A model generated the notes under the pieces. That model ran no database searches. It saw only the letters and a list, made by a program, of their open reading frames with translations, and was not told the origin of the DNA. From Bacteroidales bacterium (GTDB lineage Bacteria; Bacteroidota; Bacteroidia; Bacteroidales; VadinHA17): a stretch of DNA of 58,550 bases. Positions 35,080 through 44,132 of the stretch are shown in pieces (positions within the stretch are counted from its first letter, which is position 1; each line of letters opens with the position of its first letter). The position numbers were made by a program, and so were the translations under genes. Where the stretch lies: NCBI GenBank assembly GCA_025454795.1, contig JALONT010000022.1:1-58550 (forward strand). The letters are read 5' to 3'.

Positions 35080-36107
35080 TTCCGGAACCTGCTATAAAGA
35101 AGATCAGGCCTTATTATGAACGATATATGATTTGAAGATCCTGCCAGGTGGTATGTTGCTCTTCCGAATTCGATATTCAGCCAATTGGTATTTATCCCGA
35201 ATCCCCAGGAAAATCCAACTGTGGAAATTCTTGAATCAATCTGTAATTCTCTTCTTCTCTGGTAGTTGTATCCTAAACTAAAATAAAAATTTTTATGAGG
35301 GATAAGTTCTACACCGAAAATGGCATGACGCATCAGATTTTCCAGAAATTCTGACGATCTCAGGAAGTTATTGACTGAGGTAGTATCATCATATTGATAA
35401 GTGAGGTCATATTTTTCAAGATGTTTCATGGTAATTGAAAACCGGAATGGAGCATGAGCAAGTTTTTTTGATATTCCGGCCTCAATTTCAAACGGCAATT
35501 TCTGGCGCTTTTCCCCTGCATATGTAGTTAACTCAAGCCCTGCATTTCTTATTACAAGTCCGGCAGAGAACAACCCGGACCTGCTGTGATAAAATGCCCC
35601 TAAATCAAATGCAATGCCAACTGATGAGTAAATCTCAAAAAATGATAATATCGGTTTGCAATTAACTCCCAGGGTAAAAAGCGAATCTATTTCCCTTGAA
35701 TATATCAATGACAATGCGTATTCAGAGCCTGTAAATTGTCCGGTTATGTTTCCGGAGGCATCGGCCTCTGTAAATGAACCATAATTGAGGTATGTCAGAC
35801 CGGTTGCATAATGTCCCTTTCCACTTGACGGAAAGGAGTATATCGCCATGCCGTAATTGACTCCGGCAAAATAGTTTACATAGTTAAGTGCAAGGCTTTT
35901 TTCCATTCCGGAATTAAGCAATCCGGGATTATGATATGCAAGATTCAGATTATCAGTATTCAGTGACACATTTGTGCCCCCAAGTGATGAGATAAGTCCT
36001 GAATGAGTAAGGTTAAGAAATTCATAAACGTTATCACCTCCTGTCTGTGCCTGAATAATTCCGGCAGAAAAGGCGAATAAAAGAATATAAAATGATTTCC
36101 TGGGCAT
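35076..36107 (-). CDS. porQ: Type IX secretion system protein PorQ
   Basis: I take the ATG complementary to 36105-36107 (MPRKSFYILLFAFSAGIIQA, a signal peptide); the open frame reaches 36125 with a weaker start. The 343-residue protein has YEFLNLTHSGLISSLGGTNV and NLAYHNPGLLN, then barrel strands to the C-terminus. This is the PorQ pattern, an outer-membrane T9SS component that works with PorU/PorZ in cargo surface attachment. It agrees with T9SS sorting domains at the right end of the window. Confidence 0.9.
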   Translation of the reverse strand: MPRKSFYILLFAFSAGIIQAQTGGDNVYEFLNLTHSGLISSLGGTNVSLNTDNLNLAYHNPGLLNSGMEKSLALNYVNYFAGVNYGMAIYSFPSSGKGHYATGLTYLNYGSFTEADASGNITGQFTGSEYALSLIYSREIDSLFTLGVNCKPILSFFEIYSSVGIAFDLGAFYHSRSGLFSAGLVIRNAGLELTTYAGEKRQKLPFEIEAGISKKLAHAPFRFSITMKHLEKYDLTYQYDDTTSVNNFLRSSEFLENLMRHAIFGVELIPHKNFYFSLGYNYQRRRELQIDSRISTVGFSWGFGINTNWLNIEFGRATYHLAGSSNHISFIIRPDLLYSRFRK

Positions 36108-36122
36108 ATTAGCGGTCTCCAC

Positions 36123-36130
36123 CAAATATA
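36123..36130 (-). promoter_or_regulatory. Candidate -7 box of the porQ-cmk-ispH operon
   Basis: On the minus strand TATATTTG (36130 to 36123) matches the consensus. It sits about 16 bases before the chosen ATG, implying a very short leader. No clear TTTG -33 element is seen. Confidence 0.35.
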
Positions 36131-36209
36131 ATACGAATTTATGTAAACGTATTAAAGAAGTGTAATAGTATAAGTTATTAATAAAACCGATATCCTGGCA
36201 TCTGAAGGA

Positions 36210-37133
36210 TTAAGCCGTTTTCCCTGTCAGGGTGAGAGCCTCATCAATGCTTTTCTTTCGGCCGTTCATCTGCGACAGGAAAAGACCGGCAATGACAATA
36301 ATCATTCCCGCAATGTTCTGCAATGTCAGCTTATCACCAAGGATGATGAATGAGAAAACAGCAGTAAATATAGGTATGCTGTTGGAAAAAACATTCGCCC
36401 TTGTTATCCCCATATTTTTAACCGACCAGGCAAACAGAATAAATGCTCCGCATGAAGCAAAAACAGCAAGCTCGATTATAGGTACGAAATTTCCGAATGA
36501 AAAGGGGGTACTTATAAAATGGCGGGAATCGGTTATGAGGAAAATTGGCAGGAAGAGTATGGCCCCGATAACATTCTGAACATTTACAATGTATACCGGG
36601 CTGTAGGAACCGACAAGCCTGCTGAGAGTCAGATTATAGCCCACTGCAGAAAACACTGCAAGGGTCATCAGCCCCAGTCCTTTAATATTATATGATAAAG
36701 TGCCGTCCTTGTTAATAATGAATATAAGCACCCCGATGAAAGAAAGAATAATTCCTGCGTAGTTTATAAACTTTAACCTCTCCCTGAAAAATATCCATGC
36801 ACCAATCGTTGCAAAAACAGGTATGGTTGATATCAGCACCGACCCGGCAGTCGCAGAAACATAAGTAAGGCCGAAGCTCTCCCCCAGAAAATAAAAAAAA
36901 GGCTCAAACAATGCAAGCATTAAGAATAACTTCCTGTCTTTCTTCTGGATTTTCATGAAATTATTTGTCAGGAAAAGAAATGTTGAAAGGAGTACGATAG
37001 AAAATAATAACCTGATGAAGACTATGGTTACCGGACGGTACGTCTCATTGGCTACTTTAAACCAGATGAATGAAAACGACCAGAAGATCATCGACAGAAT
37101 TACTGCTACATATATCCTTGCTGCTTTCTTCAC
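36210..37133 (-). CDS. EamA-family (DMT superfamily) transporter
   Basis: The 307-residue protein has ten hydrophobic segments in two EamA repeats, each ending in the usual ERLKFINYAGIILSFIGVLIF or DKLTLQNIAGMIIVIAGLFL motif. The first helix FWSFSFIWFKVANETYRPV is typical. It is a drug/metabolite transporter with unknown substrate. It lies upstream of porQ on the same strand with a 102-bp gap, so it could be a separate unit. Confidence 0.92.
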   Translation of the reverse strand: MKKAARIYVAVILSMIFWSFSFIWFKVANETYRPVTIVFIRLLFSIVLLSTFLFLTNNFMKIQKKDRKLFLMLALFEPFFYFLGESFGLTYVSATAGSVLISTIPVFATIGAWIFFRERLKFINYAGIILSFIGVLIFIINKDGTLSYNIKGLGLMTLAVFSAVGYNLTLSRLVGSYSPVYIVNVQNVIGAILFLPIFLITDSRHFISTPFSFGNFVPIIELAVFASCGAFILFAWSVKNMGITRANVFSNSIPIFTAVFSFIILGDKLTLQNIAGMIIVIAGLFLSQMNGRKKSIDEALTLTGKTA

Positions 37134-37470
37134 TTGTGATGTCTGGTTTATTGCTATAATATCGGCGACGCGAAATTATGCTTAATATTTTAAATTTTGT
37201 AACCGGTGCCCGAAAATATTATGTTTCCATGACCCCCGGATTGATACAGTTTCGACCATGTGGTTGAAAAATATCAATATAGTCTTATAAAAAACAGTAA
37301 TACAGAATGATAGTAATTGTAAATGTTTCGAACACTCTTAAGAATGAATATTATTAGATTTGAAAATGAAGCTTAAATTATTATATTTGCCGCCTCGGAA
37401 AGAGATTAACTTAATCCGGAATTCCGGTAATAAATTAATTATTAGTATTATAACTCAAACTTAGAATTAA
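37134..37470. other. Divergent intergenic region with the etf promoter
   Basis: This gap of 337 bases separates the EamA gene (minus) from the etf operon (plus). Apart from the consensus promoter at 37359-37389 it is AT-rich without ORFs, hairpins or repeats that I can support. Confidence 0.6.
37359..37389 (+). promoter_or_regulatory. Bacteroidota-type promoter of the etf operon
   Basis: TTTG at 37359-37362, a 19-base spacer and TATATTTG at 37382-37389 give TTTG-N19-TAnnTTTG, a full match to the primary sigma factor consensus of Bacteroidota. Transcription would begin near 37396, leaving a leader of about 75 bases before etfB. Confidence 0.75.
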
Positions 37471-38220
37471 ATGAAAGTACTGGTATGCATAAGCAATGTC
37501 CCCGACACGACAACCAGGATTAAGTTTGCCGAAGGGAATGCTTCTATTGACACAACAGGTATTCAATGGGTGATCAATCCATGGGATGAGCTCTCACTAA
37601 CCCGGGCTCTTGAGCTGAAGGATGATCCCGGAACGGGAGTAAAATCGGTTACAATTGCCCATGTAGGTCCTGCGTCTGCTGAGCCCACATTAAGAAAGGC
37701 TCTTGCAATAGGAGCTGACGAGGCTGTCAGGGTAAATGCGGAATCATCAGATGCATATTTTGTTGCGGCACAGATTGCCGAAGTGATCCGGAAAGAACAG
37801 TTTGATATTATCCTTTGCGGTATTGAATCAAGTGACTATAACGGATCGGTTGTAGGAGGAATGATCTCGGAATTTCTTGGGATTCCGTCTGTATCTGCTG
37901 TTTCAGGGCTTAAGATCGAAAACGGGAATGCAGTAATAAATCGCGAGATTGATGGGGGGAAAGAGGTTGTTACAATACCTCTGCCTTTTGTGGCAATTGT
38001 TCAGAAAGGAATTGCAAAAGAGCCGCGGATTGCATCTATGAGAGGCATCATGCTCGCAAGAACAAAACCAATAAGAACATTTGAACCTGTATCTGTTGAG
38101 CCTTTAACACAGATCATCAGTTTTGAAAAACCTGCTCCACGTTCAGCATGTAAATTTGTCGATGCAGAAAACCCGGCACAACTTATTGATCTCCTCATGA
38201 ACGAAGCGAAAGTCATCTGA
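37471..38220 (+). CDS. etfB: Electron transfer flavoprotein beta subunit
   Basis: The 249-residue protein starts MKVLVCISNVPDTTTRIKFA and contains the ETF-beta core NPWDELSLTRALELKD, DIILCGIESSDYNGSVVGGM and EIDGGKEVVTIPLPFVAIV. It forms a heterodimer with EtfA, binds AMP, and accepts electrons from acyl-CoA dehydrogenases, one of which is encoded at the end of this cluster. Confidence 0.95.
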   Translation: MKVLVCISNVPDTTTRIKFAEGNASIDTTGIQWVINPWDELSLTRALELKDDPGTGVKSVTIAHVGPASAEPTLRKALAIGADEAVRVNAESSDAYFVAAQIAEVIRKEQFDIILCGIESSDYNGSVVGGMISEFLGIPSVSAVSGLKIENGNAVINREIDGGKEVVTIPLPFVAIVQKGIAKEPRIASMRGIMLARTKPIRTFEPVSVEPLTQIISFEKPAPRSACKFVDAENPAQLIDLLMNEAKVI

Positions 38221-38240
38221 TTACAAACTAATTAAATGTA

Positions 38241-39215
38241 ATGAATATGTCAGTATTAGTATATACCGAGAATTGGGACGGAAAATTCAAGAAACTCTCC
38301 TATGAGCTGGTCTCCTATGCCTCAGGAGTTGCTAAGATGCTTAATAGTTCAGTAACAGCGCTTTCAATAGGGAAAGTTGAGGAAGCAGAATTAAAAAGAC
38401 TCGGAGATTATGGTGCAGCCAGAATTTTAAGTGTTGATAATGAAATCCTTGCATCTCTTGACAACCAGACTTATGCAAATGTAATAGCAGAGGTTGCAGG
38501 AAAAGAGAATGCTTCAGTTATAATAATTTCCAATAACAATACTGGAAAAGCTGTTGCACCCAGATTATCAGTAAAACTAAAAGCCGGAGTGGGCTCAGGA
38601 GTAAGCAGACTTCCTTTGAGCGTAAATCCTTTTACATTATATAAAAGAACCTATTCAGGTAATGCCTTTGCTCATGTTATAATCAAATCGGATGTCAAGA
38701 TCCTGACAATTGCCCAGAACTCATTCGATCTGATAGAAACTGCAAATAATGCTGCCGTTGAAAAAATTAATGTTTCAGTCGACAACTCCCAGGTCAAAAC
38801 TAAAGTTCAGAATATTCAGAAACAGACAGGAAAAATATTGTTGACAGACGCTGATATCGTTGTTTCCGGAGGACGGGGGATGAAATCACCGGATAACTGG
38901 TCTACCCTTGTGGAGCTTGCTTCGGCTCTCGGAGGCGCAACAGCCTGCTCAAGGCCGGTATCAGATGAAGGATGGCGTCCTCATGAAGAGCATACCGGGC
39001 AGACCGGGAAAATAATTGCTCCCAACCTGTACATTGCAGTCGGTATTTCAGGTGCCACGCAGCACCTTGCAGGAATAAGCTCCTCGAAGTATATAGTTGC
39101 AATAAATACAGATAAGGATGCACCTATATTTGAGTCTGCACAATATGGTATAGTAGGAGATGCAATGAAAGTGCTGCCGAAGCTTGTAAGTGCGGTTAAA
39201 GAATTTAAAAAATAG
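38241..39215 (+). CDS. etfA: Electron transfer flavoprotein alpha subunit
   Basis: The 324-residue protein has the C-terminal FAD domain with [53 protein letters not shown] and [20 protein letters not shown]. It shuttles electrons from acyl-CoA dehydrogenase FADH2 to the membrane oxidoreductase encoded downstream. The gene starts 20 bases after etfB. Confidence 0.96.
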   Translation: MNMSVLVYTENWDGKFKKLSYELVSYASGVAKMLNSSVTALSIGKVEEAELKRLGDYGAARILSVDNEILASLDNQTYANVIAEVAGKENASVIIISNNNTGKAVAPRLSVKLKAGVGSGVSRLPLSVNPFTLYKRTYSGNAFAHVIIKSDVKILTIAQNSFDLIETANNAAVEKINVSVDNSQVKTKVQNIQKQTGKILLTDADIVVSGGRGMKSPDNWSTLVELASALGGATACSRPVSDEGWRPHEEHTGQTGKIIAPNLYIAVGISGATQHLAGISSSKYIVAINTDKDAPIFESAQYGIVGDAMKVLPKLVSAVKEFKK

Positions 39216-39228
39216 AATTAACCACCCC

Positions 39229-39366
39229 GTCCCGACATTTCTGTCGGGACACCCCTCCTTTAGAAAGGAGGGGAAAGTTAAGATTATCAATATTTTAACT
39301 TTCTCCTCCTCCTCAGAGGAGAGCCTGCTCCGCTTCGGCGGAGAGTACCCCGACAATTTGTCGGGG
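39229..39366. repeat. Cluster of four perfect hairpins between etfA and the membrane oxidoreductase
   Basis: The hairpins are 39229-39250 (GTCCCGACA stem, TTTC loop), 39252-39273 (CCCCTCCTT stem), 39328-39343 (CTCCGC stem with a TTCG tetraloop) and 39348-39366 (CCCCGACA stem). They fill most of the 192-bp gap. They may attenuate transcription or protect the etfBA part of the message. Similar CCCCTCC-type hairpins occur at 41.6 and 54.2 kb. Confidence 0.75.
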
Positions 39367-39407
39367 GGAGGTGGTGAGCTTTTAATAGAAAATGAAACTT
39401 AACCTAA

Positions 39408-40727
39408 ATGACCAGACAGATAATATTTGCATTAGTTTTCCTGATAACAATCGGAGCATTTTATTATACTATCAGCAGGCTCATCGTTTATTTCAGGCTT
39501 ACAAGGCCTGCCTTTAAGGTAAAAGATTTCGGAAAGAGATTCGGGATAATGATGAGGGTGGCTTTCGGTCAGACTAAGATCTTTCGCCGGCCTTTTATAG
39601 GATTCTTCCATGCACTGGTATTCTGGGGTTTCTGCGTGATCATTTTTGGCAGCATTGAAATGGTGATCGACGGCATCACCGGAACACATAAAGTATTAAA
39701 ATTCCTGGGTCAGTTTTATGATATTTTAATAGCTTCAGGCGATATCTTTGCCATCCTCGTGGCACTTTCAATCATTATCTTTCTCTCCCGGCGACTCTTT
39801 TTCCACATTAAAAGGTTTGAGGGTATTGAAATGAAAAGGAGATCTCATACCGATGCCGGCATATCTCTTTCCCTAATACTTTTATTAATGATATCCCTGA
39901 TGACAATGAATATGGGATATATTGGATATAAGGAGCTTACAGGAGGATCAATTGATGGTATTTATCCGGTAAGCAGGATTTTAATAAGTCTCTTCCCGGG
40001 AATCGCTGCTGAAACCTTCAAACTTATTTATGAAGCATCCTGGTGGACTCATATCCTGACTATTTTCTTTTTTGCCAATTATTTACCCTATTCAAAGCAT
40101 TTCCATGTTTTTATGTCGATCCCGAATGTGTTTCTTTCCCGGCTCGAGCCACTGGGCAAACTCACAAACATGGAAAGTATAACGAGAGAAGTCAGGCTTA
40201 TGATCGATCCCAATACAGCATTTGCAGCTGCACCAGCTGAAACTCCTGTGGGAAGGTTTGGTGTTAAAGATGCCGAAGATGTGACCTGGAAAAACTATTT
40301 CGATTCATTATCCTGCACCGAATGCGGAAGATGTACTTCTGTCTGCCCGGCCAATATTACAGGAAAGAAGCTGTCTCCCAGGAAGATAATGATGGATCTG
40401 AGGGCAAGAATGAAGGAAAAAGGTCCGTTAATGGTGAAGAATGGAAGGGACTTCAGCGATAACCGTTCCTTGTTGAGGGATTTCATTTCGGAGGAAGAGC
40501 TCTGGGCATGCACCACCTGTAATGCATGTGCACAGGAATGCCCTGTCAATATCAATCATCCTTCTCTGATCGTTGATATGAGAAGATATCTGGTTCTTGA
40601 GGAGGCCTCTGCTCCGGGTGAACTGAAAGCTGTTTTCAACAATATCGAAAATAATGGTGCCCCATGGCAGTATTCAGCCGAAGACCGTCTGCAATGGGCT
40701 AAAGACCTTGAAATTAATATTATTTAA
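39408..40727 (+). CDS. EtfD-like membrane Fe-S oxidoreductase, cytochrome-b/ferredoxin subunit
   Basis: The 439-residue protein has about five transmembrane helices in the first 240 residues, related to the nitrate-reductase gamma/heterodisulfide-reductase membrane subunit, with FFHALVFWGFCVIIFGSIEM and WWTHILTIFFFANYLPYSKH. A 2x[4Fe-4S] domain follows: CTECGRCTSVCP and CTTCNACAQECP. With the CCG-domain protein downstream it corresponds to the membrane ETF:quinone oxidoreductase EtfD, here split into two genes. It would pass electrons from EtfAB to menaquinone. Confidence 0.85.
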   Translation: MTRQIIFALVFLITIGAFYYTISRLIVYFRLTRPAFKVKDFGKRFGIMMRVAFGQTKIFRRPFIGFFHALVFWGFCVIIFGSIEMVIDGITGTHKVLKFLGQFYDILIASGDIFAILVALSIIIFLSRRLFFHIKRFEGIEMKRRSHTDAGISLSLILLLMISLMTMNMGYIGYKELTGGSIDGIYPVSRILISLFPGIAAETFKLIYEASWWTHILTIFFFANYLPYSKHFHVFMSIPNVFLSRLEPLGKLTNMESITREVRLMIDPNTAFAAAPAETPVGRFGVKDAEDVTWKNYFDSLSCTECGRCTSVCPANITGKKLSPRKIMMDLRARMKEKGPLMVKNGRDFSDNRSLLRDFISEEELWACTTCNACAQECPVNINHPSLIVDMRRYLVLEEASAPGELKAVFNNIENNGAPWQYSAEDRLQWAKDLEINII

Positions 40728-40784
40728 TCCTTTGTGCTCCTTAGAGATTATCCTTAGTGCTCTTTGTGGTTTAAAAAATATCTG

Positions 40785-41579
40785 ATGGGAAAAAATAAAA
40801 TAGAAGTTCCCGTAATGTCAGACCTCTTTGCAAGAGGGGAAAGACCGGAATACTTGTTTTGGGTCGGTTGCGCAGGTGCTTTTGATGACAGATATAAAAA
40901 GGTAGTAAGGGCTTTTGTAAAGATCCTCACTCATCTCAATGTCAGTTATGCGGTTCTGGGAAAAGAGGAAACATGCACAGGTGATCCTGCACGACGGGCA
41001 GGTAACGAAATGCTTTATCAGATGCAGGCTATGCAGGTTATTTCTGTATTAAAAGGTTATGAAATAAAGAAGATTATCACTATTTGTCCTCACTGCTTCA
41101 ATATATTTAAGAATGAGTATCCGGATCTTGATGGTAACTTTGAGGTGATCAGCTACTTACAATTACTTGCCAGGTTTGTGGAGGAAGGGAAGCTCAGAAT
41201 AGACAAAACATCGCTTAAAAATATATCAGTTACTTATCATGATCCTTGTTACCTTGGAAGGGCAAACGATATTTATGACGAACCTCGTTTTATACTTAAT
41301 AAGCTTACCGGAAATTTTGTTGAAATGCACAGGAATAAAAGTTTTGCACTTTGTTGTGGTGCCGGGGGGGCCCAGATGTTCAAGGAGGCTGAAAAAGGAG
41401 ACAAGGAGATCTTTATTGAAAGAACAGAGGATGCCCTTAAAACAGGCGCTTCAGTTATCGCAACAGCATGCCCTTTCTGCATGACAATGCTGACTGATGG
41501 TTTGAAATATAAAAACAGGGAAGAAGAGATCAAAAATCTCGATATAGCAGAATTGGTGGCACAGGCGATGGATTTGTAA
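40785..41579 (+). CDS. CCG-domain (HdrB/GlpC-like) subunit of the EtfD-like complex
   Basis: I choose the ATG at 40785 (MGKNKIEVPVMSDLFA). The 264-residue protein has two cysteine-rich CCG modules: VGCAGAFDDRYKK with GKEETCTGDPARR and ICPHCF, then YHDPCYLGR, ALCCGAGGAQ and ATACPFCMTML. Such modules hold a non-cubane or cubane Fe-S cluster in HdrB, GlpC, LutA and EtfD. The 57-bp gap before it carries a TTAGTGCTCTTTGTGGTTTA stretch that looks like a dispersed intergenic repeat. Confidence 0.88.
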   Translation: MGKNKIEVPVMSDLFARGERPEYLFWVGCAGAFDDRYKKVVRAFVKILTHLNVSYAVLGKEETCTGDPARRAGNEMLYQMQAMQVISVLKGYEIKKIITICPHCFNIFKNEYPDLDGNFEVISYLQLLARFVEEGKLRIDKTSLKNISVTYHDPCYLGRANDIYDEPRFILNKLTGNFVEMHRNKSFALCCGAGGAQMFKEAEKGDKEIFIERTEDALKTGASVIATACPFCMTMLTDGLKYKNREEEIKNLDIAELVAQAMDL

Positions 41580-41763
41580 GTGGGAAAGATTACCGGCGAG
41601 CGATTGGCAGATCCAGAAAATCCCCCCTTGAGGGGGGTTGGGGGGGTGTGGAGACATGAAAAAACATCCCCCTGACCCTCCCTATAAATCGGGACAAGCT
41701 CTTCAAAGGGGGAAGAACTACCAGGAATGATTTTTAACGAAACAATAATTCAATCATAGAACT
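41580..41763. repeat. C/G-run hairpin region before the acyl-CoA dehydrogenase
   Basis: The 184-bp gap contains CCCCCC-TTGA-GGGGGG (about 41624-41639) followed by GGGGGGGTG, then a CCCCCTGACCCTCCC tract and GGGGGAAG. These low-complexity complementary runs resemble the repeat at 39.2 kb and can fold into strong structures. No ORF is present. Confidence 0.6.
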
Positions 41764-43542
41764 ATGGAAAACATTAAGGTCCTTAAAAGCGGTGAATTTC
41801 TTGTAACCGAAATAGAAGCGAAAGATGTGTTCATACCTGAGGAATTCAATGAAGAACAGCGGATGATTGCACAGACATGCCACGACTTTCTTGAAGCAGA
41901 GGTATATCCGAACATGAACGCACTTGAAAAAGGCGACAGGGAACTGATGAAAAGTATCCTTAAGAAATCAGGAGAGCTTGGTATGATGGGGATCTCAATT
42001 CCTGAAGAGTTTGGCGGTTTTGGCCAGTCCTTTTTAACCCAGATGCTGGTTGCAGAGACAACAGGTGCAGGATATTCATTTTCAGTTGCTTACATGGCTC
42101 ACTGCGGTATCGGAACACTCCCGATAATGTATTACGGAAATAAAGACCAGCGTGAACGCTATGTTACTAAACTGGCCACAGGTGAGTTGATAGGTGCCTA
42201 TTGCCTTACCGAACCAGGCGCGGGCAGCGATGCAAACTCAGGGAAAACAAATGCAAAACTTTCGGAAGACGGGAAACATTATATTCTTAACGGACAGAAG
42301 ATGTGGATCACTAATGCGGGGTTTGCGGATACACAGGTTGTATTCGCAAAAATAGATAACGACAGGGTGCTAAGTGCCTTTATCGTTGAAAAGGATTTCC
42401 CCGGTGTGGTCATTGGTGCCGATGAACACAAAATGGGTATCAAAGGATCCTCAACAGCCCAGATATTTTACAACGATGTTAAAGTTCCGGTTGAGAATCT
42501 TCTCGGCAAAAGAGGGGAGGGCTTCCGAATTGCATTAAGTATTCTCCACATGGGAAGGCTGAAGCTTGGTGCTAACGTTCTTGGTGCTGCCAAAAAAACA
42601 ATTACTGATTCTGTTAAATATGCCAACGAACGTAAGCAATTCGGGGTGCTGATATCATCATTCGGAGCAATTAAGCATAAGCTGGCAAACCAGATTATCA
42701 GGCTTTATGCTTCAGAATCAGCTGTATACAGGGTAAGTCATGATGTTGATAGTCTGATGAAGAGACTTACTGTCGATTGCGGAGATTATGGCCGTGCATC
42801 TATAGAATCAATAAGTCATTACGCTGTTGAAGCTGCTATCCTGAAAGTCTTTGGTTCTGAGATGCTTGATTTCGTTGCCGACGAGGCAGTCCAGATTCAT
42901 GGAGGAATGGGTTATTCAGCTGAAATGGACGTTGAAAGAGGCTACCGCGACTCAAGGATAAACAGAATATTTGAAGGAACCAATGAGATAAACCGCCTCC
43001 TGGTGGTTGATACCGCAATGAAACGGGCTATGAAGGGTGAATTCGATCTTTTCGGTAAAGCCGAAGCCCTGGTTAATGATATTGATGCAATTACTGACGG
43101 AGAAACAACAGGGGAAACTTTTTTTAACGAAAAAACACGATATATAAGAAATTTCAAGAAAGCAATACTCCTTTGTATTCATGGTGCTTCAAAACAGTTT
43201 GACAAAACTCTTGTTTATGAGCAGGAGATTATGAACAACATAGCTGAAATGATGATGGAGACATATATTTCAGAATCACTTTCTCTCAGAGTAAATAAAC
43301 TTGAAAGCTTGAAAGGTAATTTCCCTGTATATAGGGATATCCTGGATGTAAATATTTATGATACTGCAGAAATTTTAAGGAAGTCGGGTTATGATGCCAT
43401 AAATTCATTTGCTTCCCCTGAAGCCGCGCCATCCTTGATAAAGGCAATAGATACGCTGACAAGGGTCAGGGGTATAAATGTGAAAGAGGCAAGGAGGAGG
43501 ATAGCTGACAAGCTTATAGTGGACAATTCATATAAATTCTGA
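41764..43542 (+). CDS. Acyl-CoA dehydrogenase, long (VLCAD/ACAD9-like) form
   Basis: The 592-residue protein has the FAD/substrate motifs GAYCLTEPGAGSDANSG and MWITNAGFADTQVVFAKI, and QIHGGMGYSAEMDVERGYRD. The catalytic-base region is RINRIFEGTNEINRLL, in which the Glu of FEGTNEI aligns with Glu376 of medium-chain dehydrogenase. A C-terminal extension of about 170 residues resembles VLCAD/ACAD9. It oxidises acyl-CoA and passes electrons to EtfAB, which fits the cluster. Confidence 0.94.
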   Translation: MENIKVLKSGEFLVTEIEAKDVFIPEEFNEEQRMIAQTCHDFLEAEVYPNMNALEKGDRELMKSILKKSGELGMMGISIPEEFGGFGQSFLTQMLVAETTGAGYSFSVAYMAHCGIGTLPIMYYGNKDQRERYVTKLATGELIGAYCLTEPGAGSDANSGKTNAKLSEDGKHYILNGQKMWITNAGFADTQVVFAKIDNDRVLSAFIVEKDFPGVVIGADEHKMGIKGSSTAQIFYNDVKVPVENLLGKRGEGFRIALSILHMGRLKLGANVLGAAKKTITDSVKYANERKQFGVLISSFGAIKHKLANQIIRLYASESAVYRVSHDVDSLMKRLTVDCGDYGRASIESISHYAVEAAILKVFGSEMLDFVADEAVQIHGGMGYSAEMDVERGYRDSRINRIFEGTNEINRLLVVDTAMKRAMKGEFDLFGKAEALVNDIDAITDGETTGETFFNEKTRYIRNFKKAILLCIHGASKQFDKTLVYEQEIMNNIAEMMMETYISESLSLRVNKLESLKGNFPVYRDILDVNIYDTAEILRKSGYDAINSFASPEAAPSLIKAIDTLTRVRGINVKEARRRIADKLIVDNSYKF

Positions 43543-43694
43543 CAAGCAGCCTTTTTCCCCTTATATTTTCTCTAGGAGGATATAATATTTATCATCATTT
43601 CTGGTAATAAAAATCAATTTCTAATATGATAAAGAGCAAGCCCAATTCCTTAATTTTAGCTTGTTTATAATTCATATATATATGTTAATCGGGG

Positions 43695-43702
43695 TATCTT
43701 TG
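43695..43702 (+). promoter_or_regulatory. Candidate -7 box of the cytochrome locus
   Basis: TATCTTTG matches TAnnTTTG and lies 24 bases before the ATG at 43727. No TTTG is found at 19-21 bases upstream, so this rests on one element. Confidence 0.4.
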
Positions 43703-43726
43703 TGAATAAATTTAAATTATCCGGAC

Positions 43727-44101
43727 ATGAAATTTACTGAAAGAAGATCAATGATGGTTATTCCGGTTTTACTTTTAATTGCAGGGATTGCAATGTTCGA
43801 ATCATGTGAAAAATACAGTTTTAAAATGGAAACCATTGTGCCCGGGGATTCAGTTCGTTTTCATACTGATGTACAACCTGTTTTTAATGATAATTGCATC
43901 TTGTGCCATAAGGGTACGAGAGATCCTGATCTGAGAGCAGGGAATTCTTATAATTCACTTTCTTCAGGAGGATATATAAATTCACCCTTCTCTTCAAGTG
44001 AACTATACAAAAAAGTCAATGCAAATCATCCCTCTTCACTCTCAGAATCTGACAGGGTGAAGATCCTTACCTGGATACTGCAGGGGGCAAAAAACAATTG
44101 A
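43727..44101 (+). CDS. Mono-heme c-type cytochrome, probably lipid-anchored or signal-anchored
   Basis: The 124-residue protein has a hydrophobic N-terminus (VIPVLLLIAGIAMFESC) with a Cys that could be lipidated although the lipobox is poor. It then has FHTDVQPVFNDNCILCHKGT with one CxxCH heme site and a C-terminal SDRVKILTWILQGAKNN, the usual end of cytochrome-c-like domains of the planctomycete-cytochrome type. It is 31 bases upstream of a DUF5777-like barrel gene, a frequent pairing. Confidence 0.8.
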   Translation: MKFTERRSMMVIPVLLLIAGIAMFESCEKYSFKMETIVPGDSVRFHTDVQPVFNDNCILCHKGTRDPDLRAGNSYNSLSSGGYINSPFSSSELYKKVNANHPSSLSESDRVKILTWILQGAKNN

Positions 44102-44132
44102 CGGAAAGAATACTACCTAAAAGCCAGATATT

